This document shows positions 6,290-14,570 of a stretch of 35,099 bases of DNA, piece by piece (position 1 is the stretch's first letter; each line of letters opens with the position of its first letter). This DNA is from an uncultured Algibacter sp. (GTDB taxonomy: Bacteria > Bacteroidota > Bacteroidia > Flavobacteriales > Flavobacteriaceae), in contig NZ_CANKXG010000016.1 of the NCBI RefSeq assembly GCF_947487575.1, forward strand, positions 1 to 35,099. The letters run 5' to 3'. The position numbers and the translations under genes were made by a program. The notes below the pieces were generated by a model. That model saw nothing but the letters and a program-made list of their open reading frames with translations. It ran no database searches and was not told the DNA's origin.

Positions 6290-7847
6290 ATTGGGCTTTG
6301 TTGGGTTTATAATAGTTGGTTAATTATTTTTTCAGTTTCAACGTGTGCTGGTCTAAAGCTACTACCAGTTCTAATTATCTGACCTTTTCTGTCAATAATT
6401 GAATATGTTGGGTATCCACTTATTTTAAGAACCTTCACAAAATATGCACTCTGTTTATCGTTCAAGAAATAATGCTTCCCTTTTAATTTTTTATCTGCTA
6501 AAATAGTCTTCCATTGTTTCTCTTTTGATTTTAGACATAAGTAGACAAAAGCAACATCTTTATCCTTGTACTCCTCCATCATTTTATTAGAATTAGGAAA
6601 CTCTGATATACAAGCACCGCACCATGTCGCCCAGCAATCAATATATATCACTTTGTCCTTGTTGTCATTTAGAATGTTTTTCCAAATCTCTATGGCTGAT
6701 TTGTCAGTTGTCCCATTTACTTCTATTTCCGAAGCTAATACTGGCTTTTCTATTATTTTTTTAGTCTCGTAATAATGATTGTTAATTGGCTCAATTAGAA
6801 AGTTTTTGGTAATAATAGTTTTTATCAAGTTCTCATTTTTTTCATAAAGAGCAACTTCATACTTTGTCAGTCTTGAATTTACAAACTCATTTAAGGTAAT
6901 TTGCTTTATTAATCCATTATTTGGAGAAAGTTCAATTATCTGATGGAAGATTAATGAATCTGCATTTCTTTTTGAAATTGAATCAGCATGATTCCACGCA
7001 ATTTCCCAAATGTAATCATTTAAAAAACGGTTAATGAACCAACGTGTATCAGAATAAATTAAGTCTTCAATTCCAAGGGGTTTAATGTTTGAGATAAAAT
7101 CAAAATATTCCTCTTCAATTCTCCAATCACGTGAAAGTTTGTTATATCTTTTATGTCGGTCTGGGTAATCCAATAATTTCTCATAATAAGAACATTGAAT
7201 ATCAGAATTTATCCAATTTATTAGTTCTTTGTCTGGTTTATGACTAGTAATAAAATCATCCCTAAATGCTTCTCGTGCAATTCGAATACTATCTTGGAAT
7301 TTTATGTAATTTGCTGCATTAAGTATTTTTTCCTTTTCGTGAATTATTTTACTACTTGGTCTGGTCTCAAAGTAGTTTTTTAAGTATTTGGCTAATTTTG
7401 AATTAAGTTCAGCCGCATCTCCTGAGTACTTTACTGTTTCAAATATTTTTGTCCGTTGTCTGGTATTCCCATTAAATTCAACATAAAGACTGTCACCAGG
7501 ATGCACGATTATTCTAAAGTTTGTTTTGTAAGCAATCATTACATCTTGAGGATAATATCTGTCAAATTTGACGTGGAAATTTCCTAAGGAGTCAACTTTT
7601 GTAGGATAATTTAATTGTGTCGCTCTGCCATTGTCATTTATATAAATTGTCAAAATGTTCTTTCCAGAGTTTCTATCAAAATTGATAATCTTTCCTGCAA
7701 TAATAATAATATCTTTCTTTTCATGAATTACTGTCGGGTTATTACATGAACTCAGTAGAGTTAAAATTGAAATAGTAAAAAATAAAATGGTTCTCATAAA
7801 TATATAATTTTGTTTGTTTGCAGAATGTCTTTTTGCCTTATGCATAA
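6165..7847 (-). mobile_element. Integron-type gene cassette (TlpA-like gene), no integrase seen
   Basis: If recombination falls after the G of GTTRRRY, the cassette runs on the minus strand from 7847 to 6165 (1,683 bp) and carries one gene plus its own attC at the 3' end. The diagnostic feature is that the cassette's 5' end (G^TTATGC) is the exact complement of its attC outer box (GCATAAC). The outer junctions match each other (GTTTAAC/GTTAAAC). No integrase, attI or further cassette is in the window, so it would be a solitary cassette or a cluster of attC sites lacking an integrase. Confidence 0.55.
6307..7797 (-). CDS. TlpA-like thioredoxin-fold lipoprotein
   Basis: 496 residues from the ATG at 7797. 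An upstream in-frame ATG at 7845 lies inside the attC-like box and would put 16 polar residues before the signal, so I reject it. The start gives a clean lipoprotein signal, MRTILFFTISILTLLSSC, with C18. An N-terminal beta-rich domain is followed by a long alpha region (about 130-360) and a C-terminal thioredoxin domain with WCGAC (C393, C396) and the cis-proline segment ISGYPTY. Such proteins are membrane-anchored thiol-disulfide reductases in the periplasm. The gene is the sole cargo of an attC-flanked cassette inserted between the alcohol dehydrogenase and MOSC genes. Confidence 0.88.
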   Translation of the reverse strand: MRTILFFTISILTLLSSCNNPTVIHEKKDIIIIAGKIINFDRNSGKNILTIYINDNGRATQLNYPTKVDSLGNFHVKFDRYYPQDVMIAYKTNFRIIVHPGDSLYVEFNGNTRQRTKIFETVKYSGDAAELNSKLAKYLKNYFETRPSSKIIHEKEKILNAANYIKFQDSIRIAREAFRDDFITSHKPDKELINWINSDIQCSYYEKLLDYPDRHKRYNKLSRDWRIEEEYFDFISNIKPLGIEDLIYSDTRWFINRFLNDYIWEIAWNHADSISKRNADSLIFHQIIELSPNNGLIKQITLNEFVNSRLTKYEVALYEKNENLIKTIITKNFLIEPINNHYYETKKIIEKPVLASEIEVNGTTDKSAIEIWKNILNDNKDKVIYIDCWATWCGACISEFPNSNKMMEEYKDKDVAFVYLCLKSKEKQWKTILADKKLKGKHYFLNDKQSAYFVKVLKISGYPTYSIIDRKGQIIRTGSSFRPAHVETEKIINQLL

Positions 7848-7895
7848 CTTATGCGGATATGAAAACGTTTTAATGTTTTATATCCGACGTTAAAC
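7842..7895 (-). repeat. attC-like recombination site (54 bp)
   Basis: The boxes are GCATAAC (7842-7848) and GTTAAAC (7889-7895). Between them a strong hairpin forms from CGGATAT...AAAAC and GTTTT...ATATCCG (about 7854-7886). On the minus strand it reads GTTTAAC...GTTATGC, the same outer boxes as the site at 6159-6289. It is at the short end of known attC sizes. A further GGTAGCCGA (7899-7907), also found in the arm of the other site, lies just outside. Confidence 0.55.
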
Positions 7896-7942
7896 GAAGG
7901 TAGCCGAAATTTTTTACAAAATCAAGTTTCAATCCAAACAAA

Positions 7943-7968
7943 AACCACCTCGTTTTCACAAAGTGGTT
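7943..7968 (-). terminator. Hairpin terminator
   Basis: AACCAC (7943-7948) pairs with GTGGTT (7963-7968); on the minus strand a TTTGTTT run follows. It sits just after the alcohol dehydrogenase gene. The TTTCACAAAGTGGTT half is identical to that of the terminator at 9354-9425. Confidence 0.65.
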
Positions 7969-7990
7969 AATTATTTTTAATACTATTAAT

Positions 7991-9145
7991 TTACATAGCT
8001 GATTTGTAAATAGCTATAGTGTCCTCTAGAGTTACTTCTCTTGGGTTTCCACCAGTACAGACATCTGCTAGTGCATTTTTAGCCATTTCTTCAAAATCCT
8101 TTTCTTTTACACCTAATTCTTTTAATCCTGAAGGTATACCAACTGATTTTGATAAGGCTTTTATTGCTTCTATTGCAGCATTGGCACCCTGAGTATCGCT
8201 CATTTCTAAAACACCAACACCCATAGCTCTTGCAACTTTTTTTAGTTTGTGTGCACATGCAGGGATATTAAACTGTTCTACATGAGGTAGTAATATAGCA
8301 TTCGCAACACCATGCGGTAAGTCGTACATGCCACCTAATTGATGTGCCATAGAGTGTACATATCCTAAACCTGCATTAGAAAATGCCTGTCCTGCTATGA
8401 ATTGACCCCATGCCATTTTGCTTCTTGCTTCAAGATCTTTACCGTCTACAACGGCCTTTTCTAAACTTTGCGAAATTAATTTAATAGCTTCTAGAGCTAA
8501 AGCATCAGACCACCCAAAAGCACCTTTTGTAACATAAGTTTCTATAGCATGAGTTAAGGCATCCATTCCAGTAGCAGCGGTAAGTCCTGGTGGTTTTCCT
8601 AGCATTAATTTTGGATCGTTTACAGCAATTTTAACTAAACAGTTTTTATCTACCATAACCATTTTTATATGGCGTTTTTCATCTGTAATAACATAGTTTA
8701 TAGTTACCTCACTAGCAGTACCTGCTGTAGTATTTACAGCTATAATTGGTAGCGATGCATGTTTTGATAAATGAATGCCTTCATAATCTTCTATATTACC
8801 TCCGTTAGTGGCTAAAATACCAATTGCTTTACCACAATCTTGTGGTGATCCACCACCTAGCGTTATTATAAAATCACAGTTGTTTTTTTTTAATAATTCT
8901 AAACCGTCGTTAACATTTTTTACTGTAGGATTTGGGTGCACATCATCAAATAAAACTGCTTCAATATTAGAAGATTTGATAACCTTTAAAACTTCCTGAG
9001 CAACTCCTAATTTTACTAATATTTTATCAGTAACGAATAGCGCCTTTTTATAAGGAAGTGTCTTCAGTTCTTCTCCTAAATCGTCTAATGCACCTGGGCC
9101 TATTAAGCTTAAAGGTGGTAAATATATTCTTCTGTTTTGTAACAT
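7991..9145 (-). CDS. Iron-containing alcohol dehydrogenase
   Basis: 384 residues, the usual length of group III (metal-dependent) alcohol dehydrogenases such as FucO, YiaY and Zymomonas AdhB. The NAD-binding GGGSPQD loop is at 97-103. Metal ligands are visible: D195 and H199 in GMDALTHAIE, H264 in GYVHSMAHQLGG, and H278 in LPHGVANA. It interconverts primary alcohols and aldehydes with NAD(H) in the cytoplasm; the exact substrate cannot be told. It appears monocistronic, with its own terminator and a 200-base AT-rich upstream region. The TlpA cassette now separates it from the MOSC gene downstream. Confidence 0.93.
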   Translation of the reverse strand: MLQNRRIYLPPLSLIGPGALDDLGEELKTLPYKKALFVTDKILVKLGVAQEVLKVIKSSNIEAVLFDDVHPNPTVKNVNDGLELLKKNNCDFIITLGGGSPQDCGKAIGILATNGGNIEDYEGIHLSKHASLPIIAVNTTAGTASEVTINYVITDEKRHIKMVMVDKNCLVKIAVNDPKLMLGKPPGLTAATGMDALTHAIETYVTKGAFGWSDALALEAIKLISQSLEKAVVDGKDLEARSKMAWGQFIAGQAFSNAGLGYVHSMAHQLGGMYDLPHGVANAILLPHVEQFNIPACAHKLKKVARAMGVGVLEMSDTQGANAAIEAIKALSKSVGIPSGLKELGVKEKDFEEMAKNALADVCTGGNPREVTLEDTIAIYKSAM

Positions 9146-9353
9146 TTTTGTAAGTATTAAAAGGTTAATTTTAATTAATTAGGTATAAAGGACTAAAATA
9201 ATAGCTACCTTTTTTATGATTTTTATCATCTTACATAAAATGACAAGAGTATTAGTATATTTTGAGTTATTGAGTGTCTTTTAAAATTGTATATTGAACT
9301 TAATAAGTGTATTTTTTAATTACAATTAATGGTGAATGTTTAAGATATGTGTT

Positions 9354-9425
9354 AAAAAAACTTTATTTAATAAAAAAACCACTCTGCTTTCACAAAGTGG
9401 TTTTTTTATTAAATAAAGTTTTTTT
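9354..9425 (-). terminator. 30-bp perfect inverted repeat terminator
   Basis: 9354-9383 and 9396-9425 are exact inverse complements (30 bp) around the 12-base loop CTGCTTTCACAA, with A7/T7 ends. The right arm overlaps the stop codon of the FKBP gene by two bases, so it should end that minus-strand message. The core ACCACT/AGTGGT is shared with the terminators at 7943 and 11230. Confidence 0.85.
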
Positions 9426-10245
9426 AATTCACAGAAATGAGCTCTACGTCAAAAATAAGTACAGCACCTCCGGGGATCCCTGATCTTCCATTATTACCAT
9501 AAGCTAAATGTGATGGAATATATAGATTACCACTATCACCTTCTTTGAAATATGTAAGACCTTTTGAGAATCCTTCAATTAAGTTTTGTAAATCAAAGCT
9601 AATATTTTCTGAGCCTTCATCAAAGAAATTATCATCAGTAAAATAGCCTTTATATGCTACAGTAACATTGTCGGTAATTGTGGGTTGTTTACCTTCTCCT
9701 AATCCATCAGTTACGTAATATAATCCCGATTCAGTTTTTTCTGCGGTAATGTTATTCTCGGTTAAATATGCTTGAATCTGTTCGTCATTTTCAGTAGCAT
9801 AATTCACGTAAATAAGTTCTATATCAAAAATTAGAACTGCTCCAACGGGAATGCTTGCAGGTGGGTTATTTCCATATGCCAAGTGGGCAGGAACTAAAAG
9901 TTTGCCGCTACCACCTTCATTAAAGTATGTCATCCCTTCTGTCCAGCCTTTTATGACATTTTGTAAGTTGGTATCATATCCGCTAGTGTTTTCGTCAAAA
10001 ACTGAACCATCAGTTAAATACCCTTTGTAAATTACTTTAACCCTGTCTGTTATAGTGGGGTTATCTCCTGTTCCTGGGTTATCAATAACGTAGTACAATC
10101 CAGAATTGGATTTTTGTGCTGTTAAATTGTTGTTAGCAATGTATGCTTGAATTTCTTCGTCATTTTCTGCTCTATAATCTTTAACTTCATCTTCAGAACA
10201 TGATGAAAAAAGAATAAGGGCTAATACAATTGTTAAATATTTCAT
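9424..10245 (-). CDS. Tandem FKBP-type peptidyl-prolyl isomerase lipoprotein
   Basis: 273 residues. A lipoprotein signal ends LILFSSC (C16). Two homologous halves follow (about 17-148 and 149-273), each opening with a linker (ENDEEIQAYIANNN / ENDEQIQAYLTENN) and containing an FKBP domain: VKVIYKGYLTDGSVFDE, then LVPAHLAYGNNPPASIPVGAVLIFDIELI, and the corresponding second copy. FKBPs catalyse cis-trans isomerisation of proline bonds and help fold exported proteins. The second copy differs at the YKGYF-TDDNFFDE loop, so the two domains may not be equally active. The internal duplication is visible directly. Its location in the cell envelope is inferred from the lipobox. Confidence 0.92.
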   Translation of the reverse strand: MKYLTIVLALILFSSCSEDEVKDYRAENDEEIQAYIANNNLTAQKSNSGLYYVIDNPGTGDNPTITDRVKVIYKGYLTDGSVFDENTSGYDTNLQNVIKGWTEGMTYFNEGGSGKLLVPAHLAYGNNPPASIPVGAVLIFDIELIYVNYATENDEQIQAYLTENNITAEKTESGLYYVTDGLGEGKQPTITDNVTVAYKGYFTDDNFFDEGSENISFDLQNLIEGFSKGLTYFKEGDSGNLYIPSHLAYGNNGRSGIPGGAVLIFDVELISVN

Positions 10246-10394
10246 AGTAAGGTTTTAAGGCAACAAATATAAAAAGCTAAAACGTTTAACAATTAGTTTT
10301 GTTGTTAAAATAACTGATTAAAAATTGATTTTTTCGTTAAACTTATAATCAAAGCTATTTAAAGGTGTGTTGCATTGTGTTAGGGGTTAGTTTT

Positions 10395-10477
10395 AAAACA
10401 AAAAAAAGCGTATGAGTTTAGGCATACGCTTATTTGCTATTAATCAACAAGATAACAATTGAAGTATTATGCCTTGT
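10395..10477 (-). ncRNA. Candidate minus-strand small RNA between crp-like and FKBP genes
   Basis: On the minus strand a TATCTTTG -7 box (10490-10483) is followed by a potential 5' hairpin: AACAAG/CTTGTT on the plus strand at 10446-10451 and 10473-10478. Next come the single-stranded stretch GATTAATAGC and a strong terminator, stem AAGCGTATG/CATACGCTT (10406-10414 / 10423-10431) with an A8 tract that becomes a T8 tail. This gives an RNA of about 80 bases. The GTTGATTAATAGC before the terminator recurs at 14574-14586 in the same orientation and position. No -33 TTTG is clear and no known family was recognised. Confidence 0.35.
10399..10431 (-). terminator. Rho-independent terminator
   Basis: Nine-bp stem AAGCGTATG/CATACGCTT with an eight-base loop. 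The A-run at 10400-10407 gives a T-tail only on the minus strand. It ends transcription coming from the crp-like gene or the candidate small RNA before the FKBP gene. Confidence 0.8.
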
Positions 10478-10531
10478 TATTGCAAAGATATATGGGTTGT
10501 TCTTTAAAAAAAATGATGTATGATAATAAAT

Positions 10532-11116
10532 TTAATTATGAGAAAGCTCTTTTCTAATTCTGCTTAAGCTTTCTGTAGTGATTCCTAAATAGGATGCAAT
10601 GTGATAGTTTTTTATATATTTTTGAATGTTTGGATAGGATTTAACAAAATTGACATAACGCTCGGTTGCGGTTAAAGATAGCTCAGATAAAATTCGCTTT
10701 TGAAAAGCCGAAAATGCTCTTTCCAATTTTTTTCTAAAAAAGGATTCTACTTTTGGAATTTGGTTATATAAATATTCCTTATGCTCTCTAGTGATTCTAT
10801 ACAACGTTGTATCTTGTAGCACTTCAATATTCAAAATAGCTTGTGAGTTTGAGAAGAAAGCAGTGAAATCGCTCATCCACCAATCTTTAATACCAAATTG
10901 TACAGTGTATTCTCTGCCTTGAGCATCGGTATGATAAGACCTTAAACAACCCTCTGAAATATAATATTGATTGTTAACAATATCTCCAGCCTTTAGCAAG
11001 TAAGTACCTTTTTTATAAGTTTCTTTAAAAAAAACAGATTCAATAATTCCAATTTCTTCTTTTGAAAAAGAAATATTTTCAAAAATTTTATTATTTATGG
11101 AATTGCCTAAACTCAC
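10532..11116 (-). CDS. Crp/Fnr-family transcriptional regulator
   Basis: 194 residues. An N-terminal cyclic-nucleotide-binding-like beta barrel spans about residues 25-115 (YKKGTYLLKAGDIVNNQYYISEG). A C-terminal region (about 145-190, LTATERYVNF ... HIASYLGITTESLSRIRKEL) carries a helix-turn-helix. The cAMP phosphate-binding cassette (GE-A-RxA) is missing, as in the Bacteroidota Crp/Fnr subgroup that often responds to unknown signals. No four-cysteine iron-sulfur motif of Fnr is present. No target gene can be named. It is followed by a 290-base gap holding a candidate small RNA. Confidence 0.88.
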   Translation of the reverse strand: MSLGNSINNKIFENISFSKEEIGIIESVFFKETYKKGTYLLKAGDIVNNQYYISEGCLRSYHTDAQGREYTVQFGIKDWWMSDFTAFFSNSQAILNIEVLQDTTLYRITREHKEYLYNQIPKVESFFRKKLERAFSAFQKRILSELSLTATERYVNFVKSYPNIQKYIKNYHIASYLGITTESLSRIRKELSHN

Positions 11117-11229
11117 TTTAGCATTTATTTATTTATTTTATTCCTTATAATTTACAAAAAAAACTTGAGAAGCGTGAAATATTATCGATGTCCCTTATAA
11201 AAATTAGTTTATCAGTTAAATATTACAAA

Positions 11230-11259
11230 AAAACCACTTTGTAAGAACAAAGTGGTTTT
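11230..11259 (-). terminator. Bidirectional-type terminator after htpG
   Basis: Perfect 13-bp stem (11230-11242 / 11247-11259) with tetraloop AAGA; A-run and T-run flank it. It lies 40-70 bases beyond the stop of htpG on the minus strand. It has the same ACCACTTTGT core as the hairpins at 7943 and 9354. Confidence 0.85.
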
Positions 11260-11297
11260 ATATATAATTTGATGCCGAATAGTGTCAGCATGTCAAC

Positions 11298-13211
11298 TTA
11301 TTTAATCATCTCATAGCTACGTTTAATGAAGTTTGTTAACTCTTCACCTTTAAGTAGTCCTTGAGATAATCTAGCTAGGTCTAAACTTTGCGTAATTAAT
11401 CGCTCTTGCTTCTTTTTGGTTTTAGTGCCAAGAATTTCTCCAACTAATTCAGAGTTTGTATTTACAACCAGGTTAAACATTTCTGGCATGTTTCCAAACA
11501 TGTTCATACCACCTCCGCCACCAGTAGCTTGCATTTCTTTCATTCTACGCATAAATTCTGGTTGCGTAATCGTGAAAGGAGATTCGTTGCTATCCATAGC
11601 TTCTAACTGAACTGTGAATTTATCAGAAGGAATTACTTCTTTCAATAATTCATCTAAAGCTTTAGTTTGGTCTTCATCTAATTTAGAAATGGTGTTTTCA
11701 TCTTTCTTAATTAAATTATTAACATGGTCGCCATCAACACGCGCAAACGTAATGTTTTCTTTAGTGCTTTCTAATTTTTGGATTAAATGCGAAACAATTG
11801 GAGAGTCTAATAACAGCACCTCATAATCTTTAGCCTTAGCAGATTCGATGTAACTGTGTTGTGCATCTTTATCTGAAGCGTAAAGAATTACTAATTTACC
11901 ATCTTTATCCGTTTGATTTGCTTTTATTTTGTTGAATAACTCTTCGTAAGTATAGTATTTACCATCAACTGTTGGATATAATGCAAAGGCATCCGCTTTT
12001 TCGAAGAATTTTTCTTCAGAAAGCATACCATATTCAATCACGATTTTAATATCGTTCCATTTGGCTTCAAAATCCTCACGGTTATTATTGAATAATGATT
12101 TTAGTTTATCTGCAACTTTTCTAGTAATGTAAGATGAAATCTTTTTAACCGCACCATCAGCTTGCAAGTATGAACGCGATACGTTTAATGGAATATCTGG
12201 CGAATCAATAACACCACGAAGCATTGTTAAAAATTCAGGAACAATACCTTCAACATTATCTGTTACAAAAACCTGGTTTTGATACAGTTGAATTTTGTCC
12301 TTTTGCATTTGCATATCGTTCGACATCTTAGGGAAATATAAAATCCCTGTTAAGTTGAACGGATAATCCACATTTAAATGAATGTTGAATAAAGGCTCTT
12401 CAAATTGCATTGGGTACAACTCTCTGTAAAAACCACTATAATCTTCATCCTTTAAATCTGCTGGTTGTTTTGTCCAAGCTGGATTTGGATTATTGATGAT
12501 GTTATCAACCGTAATTTGTCTGTGCGGTTCAGTTGTTTCTTTACCGTCTTTATCTTTTGTTGTTTCTGGTGTGTGTTCTGGGTCGTTTATTTCCTTAGTT
12601 CCAAATTTAATTGAAACAGGCATAAACTTATTATACTTGTTTAGTAACTCACGAATACGAGATTCTTCAAGAAACTCAGTTGAATCTTCGGCAATATGAA
12701 GAATAATTTCCGTTCCTCTTTCTGTTTTTTCAGAAGGTTCTAATGTGAATTCAGGAGAACCATCACAACTCCAATGCGCAGCTGGTTCATCTTTAAAAGA
12801 TTTTGTGATAATTTCAACTTTTTCAGCAACCATAAATGCTGAATAGAAACCAAGACCAAAATGACCAATAATTCCAGAATCTTTAGCAGAATCTTTGTAT
12901 TTATCTAAAAATTCTTCAGCTCCAGAAAAAGCTACTTGGTTAATGTATTTTTCAACTTCATCAGCTGTCATACCTAAACCTTGGTCAGAGATATGAAGCT
13001 TTTTCCCTTCCTTATCAATTTTAACTTCAATCTGCGGGTTGCCATATTCTACCTTGGCATCACCTACGTTAGTTAAGTGTTTAAGTTTTAATGTCGCATC
13101 TGTAGCATTACTTATTAACTCACGTAAAAATATTTCGTGGTCGCTATACAAGAATTTTTTAATGAGTGGGAAGATGTTTTCTACCGATACATTAATGTTT
13201 CCTTTTGTCAT
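11298..13211 (-). CDS. htpG: Molecular chaperone HtpG (Hsp90)
   Basis: 637 residues, the full length of bacterial Hsp90. The N-terminal GHKL ATPase domain is clear: FLRELISNATDA (about residues 28-39), ISDQGLGMT (73-81) and GHFGLGFYSAFMV (116-128). The middle domain follows, with FNIHLNVDYPFNLTGILYFP and VTDNVEGIVPEFL, then a C-terminal dimerisation domain. A GGGGGMN stretch near residue 567 is a flexible linker. It is an ATP-driven cytosolic chaperone. It is monocistronic, with a hairpin 20-40 bases upstream of the ATG (13231-13250) and a strong terminator downstream; heat-shock control is known for the family but not shown here. Confidence 0.97.
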   Translation of the reverse strand: MTKGNINVSVENIFPLIKKFLYSDHEIFLRELISNATDATLKLKHLTNVGDAKVEYGNPQIEVKIDKEGKKLHISDQGLGMTADEVEKYINQVAFSGAEEFLDKYKDSAKDSGIIGHFGLGFYSAFMVAEKVEIITKSFKDEPAAHWSCDGSPEFTLEPSEKTERGTEIILHIAEDSTEFLEESRIRELLNKYNKFMPVSIKFGTKEINDPEHTPETTKDKDGKETTEPHRQITVDNIINNPNPAWTKQPADLKDEDYSGFYRELYPMQFEEPLFNIHLNVDYPFNLTGILYFPKMSNDMQMQKDKIQLYQNQVFVTDNVEGIVPEFLTMLRGVIDSPDIPLNVSRSYLQADGAVKKISSYITRKVADKLKSLFNNNREDFEAKWNDIKIVIEYGMLSEEKFFEKADAFALYPTVDGKYYTYEELFNKIKANQTDKDGKLVILYASDKDAQHSYIESAKAKDYEVLLLDSPIVSHLIQKLESTKENITFARVDGDHVNNLIKKDENTISKLDEDQTKALDELLKEVIPSDKFTVQLEAMDSNESPFTITQPEFMRRMKEMQATGGGGGMNMFGNMPEMFNLVVNTNSELVGEILGTKTKKKQERLITQSLDLARLSQGLLKGEELTNFIKRSYEMIK

Positions 13212-13230
13212 GATAATAATTTATTTTTTC

Positions 13231-13250
13231 ATTTCCGCAAAGGCGGAAAA
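13231..13250. repeat. Short palindromic hairpin in htpG leader region
   Basis: TTTCCGC (13232-13238) and GCGGAAA (13243-13249) form a 7-bp stem with a four-base loop. The form TTTCCGC-aaag-GCGGAAA resembles the small palindromes scattered through flavobacterial genomes (compare ATTCCTG...CAGGAAT at 27859-27878). If transcribed from an upstream promoter it lies in the htpG 5' leader. Confidence 0.5.
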
Positions 13251-13502
13251 CTGTTTAACTTAAGTTTTAATTTGTTTTATTGTATTAGACAACAAAAATG
13301 CCAATTGATGAAATATGACAAACTGACACGACTTTTTCTTTTGAAAAAGTAAATTCCAAAAGTAAAAATTCTAAAACCCAAAGAATGCATCTCTTCAGCA
13401 TTTGGAATTTAGTATTTGGAATTTGAAACTTTTATTTTGTACTTTGGTTAATCTAATTGAATAGATTTCTGACTTCTCGGAAATAAAAAATAGGTTTATC
13501 TT

Positions 13503-14510
13503 ATGTACAATTCAAAAATAATAGGACTAGGTAAATACGTTCCTGAAAATGTGGTAACAAACCATGATTTGTCAAAAATGATGGATACCAATGATGAGTG
13601 GATTCAAGAGCGTACAGGAATACAAGAGCGTAGATGGATTCCTGAAGGTTCTGAAGACACCTCGGCAGTTATGGGTGCAAAAGCTGCAAGAATTGCTATT
13701 GAGCGCTCTGGTTTAACGAAAGATGATATTGATTTTATTGTATTTGCAACCTTAAGTCCAGATTTTTATTTCCCTGGCTGTGGCGTGCAAATTCAAGATA
13801 TGTTAGATATGCCAACCATTGGCGCACTAGATGTTAGAAACCAATGTTCTGGTTTTGTTTATGCTATATCGGTAGCTGACCAATTTATAAAAACAGGCAT
13901 GTACAAAAATATTCTTGTTATTGGTGCCGAATACCATAGTAACGGATTAGATAAATCTACCCGTGGTCGTGGGGTAACCGTTATTTTTGGAGATGGAGCA
14001 GGCGCTTGCGTTTTATCAAGAGAAGAAGATACCACAAAAGGAATACTTTCAACCCATTTACATAGTGAAGGTAAATACGCCGATAAATTAATTGTTGAAG
14101 GCCCAAGTATAGCGCATTGGGTTCCAGAAATTTTAGCTTCAGAAGAAGAAGACTTGTCATATTTCCCATATATGGATGGTACATTTGTTTTCAAACACGC
14201 CGTAGTACGTTTTAGCGAAGTAATTGTAGAAGGTTTAACAAAAAACGGACTGCAAAAGGAAAATATAGATATGCTAATCCCGCATCAAGCAAACCTTAGA
14301 ATAGCCCAATTCATTCAGAAAAAATTTGGTTTGCGAGACGATCAAGTTTTTAATAATATCATGAAGTACGGTAATACAACGGCAGCATCGGTAATTATCG
14401 CGCTTACCGAGGCTTGGGAAGAGGGTAAAATAAAACCAGGGGATAATGTTGTTCTCGCAGCTTTTGGCAGTGGTTTTACTTGGGCTAGTGCTATTATAAA
14501 ATGGAGTTAA
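13503..14510 (+). CDS. 3-oxoacyl-ACP synthase III family protein (FabH-like)
   Basis: 335 residues of the KAS III thiolase fold, which condenses an acyl-CoA starter with malonyl-ACP. The catalytic triad is intact: C115 in NQCSGFVYA, H261 in IPHQANLRI, and N291 in YGNTTAASV. The N-terminus (GLGKYVPENVVTN, NDEWIQERTGI) is also typical. There is no plsX or rpmF next to it, as there usually is for the housekeeping fabH, and it sits alone between terminators. It is therefore more likely a paralogue, whose starter unit cannot be told from sequence. A strong terminator follows within 30 bases. Confidence 0.9.
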   Translation: MYNSKIIGLGKYVPENVVTNHDLSKMMDTNDEWIQERTGIQERRWIPEGSEDTSAVMGAKAARIAIERSGLTKDDIDFIVFATLSPDFYFPGCGVQIQDMLDMPTIGALDVRNQCSGFVYAISVADQFIKTGMYKNILVIGAEYHSNGLDKSTRGRGVTVIFGDGAGACVLSREEDTTKGILSTHLHSEGKYADKLIVEGPSIAHWVPEILASEEEDLSYFPYMDGTFVFKHAVVRFSEVIVEGLTKNGLQKENIDMLIPHQANLRIAQFIQKKFGLRDDQVFNNIMKYGNTTAASVIIALTEAWEEGKIKPGDNVVLAAFGSGFTWASAIIKWS

Positions 14511-14538
14511 TTAAAAACTTAACGGTCTTTTAAAACAC

Positions 14539-14570
14539 AAAAAACCCGAAACGTTAAGTTTCGGGTTTTT
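14539..14570. terminator. Bidirectional terminator after the fabH-like gene
   Basis: AAAACCCGAAAC (14541-14552) and GTTTCGGGTTTT (14558-14569) form a 12-bp stem around a five-base loop, with an A-run before and a T-run after. It ends the fabH-like message on the plus strand and could also end a minus-strand small RNA. Confidence 0.88.

Noticed and set aside
7798-7845. Upstream start for the TlpA-like protein
   Set aside because: The ATG at 7845 is part of the attC-like GTTATGC box and would place charged residues ahead of a perfect lipoprotein signal that begins at 7797.
13350-13440. Tandem TTTGGAATTTAGTATTTGGAATTTGAAA words as a regulatory repeat
   Set aside because: Two imperfect AT-rich copies in a low-complexity stretch are within what chance and slippage produce. 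No symmetry or recurrence elsewhere was seen.
13859-14194. Antisense reading frame of 111 codons opposite the fabH-like gene
   Set aside because: No recognisable protein features, and the opposite strand encodes an intact enzyme with all catalytic residues. The same applies to other frames opposite htpG, the outer-membrane gene and ftsY.
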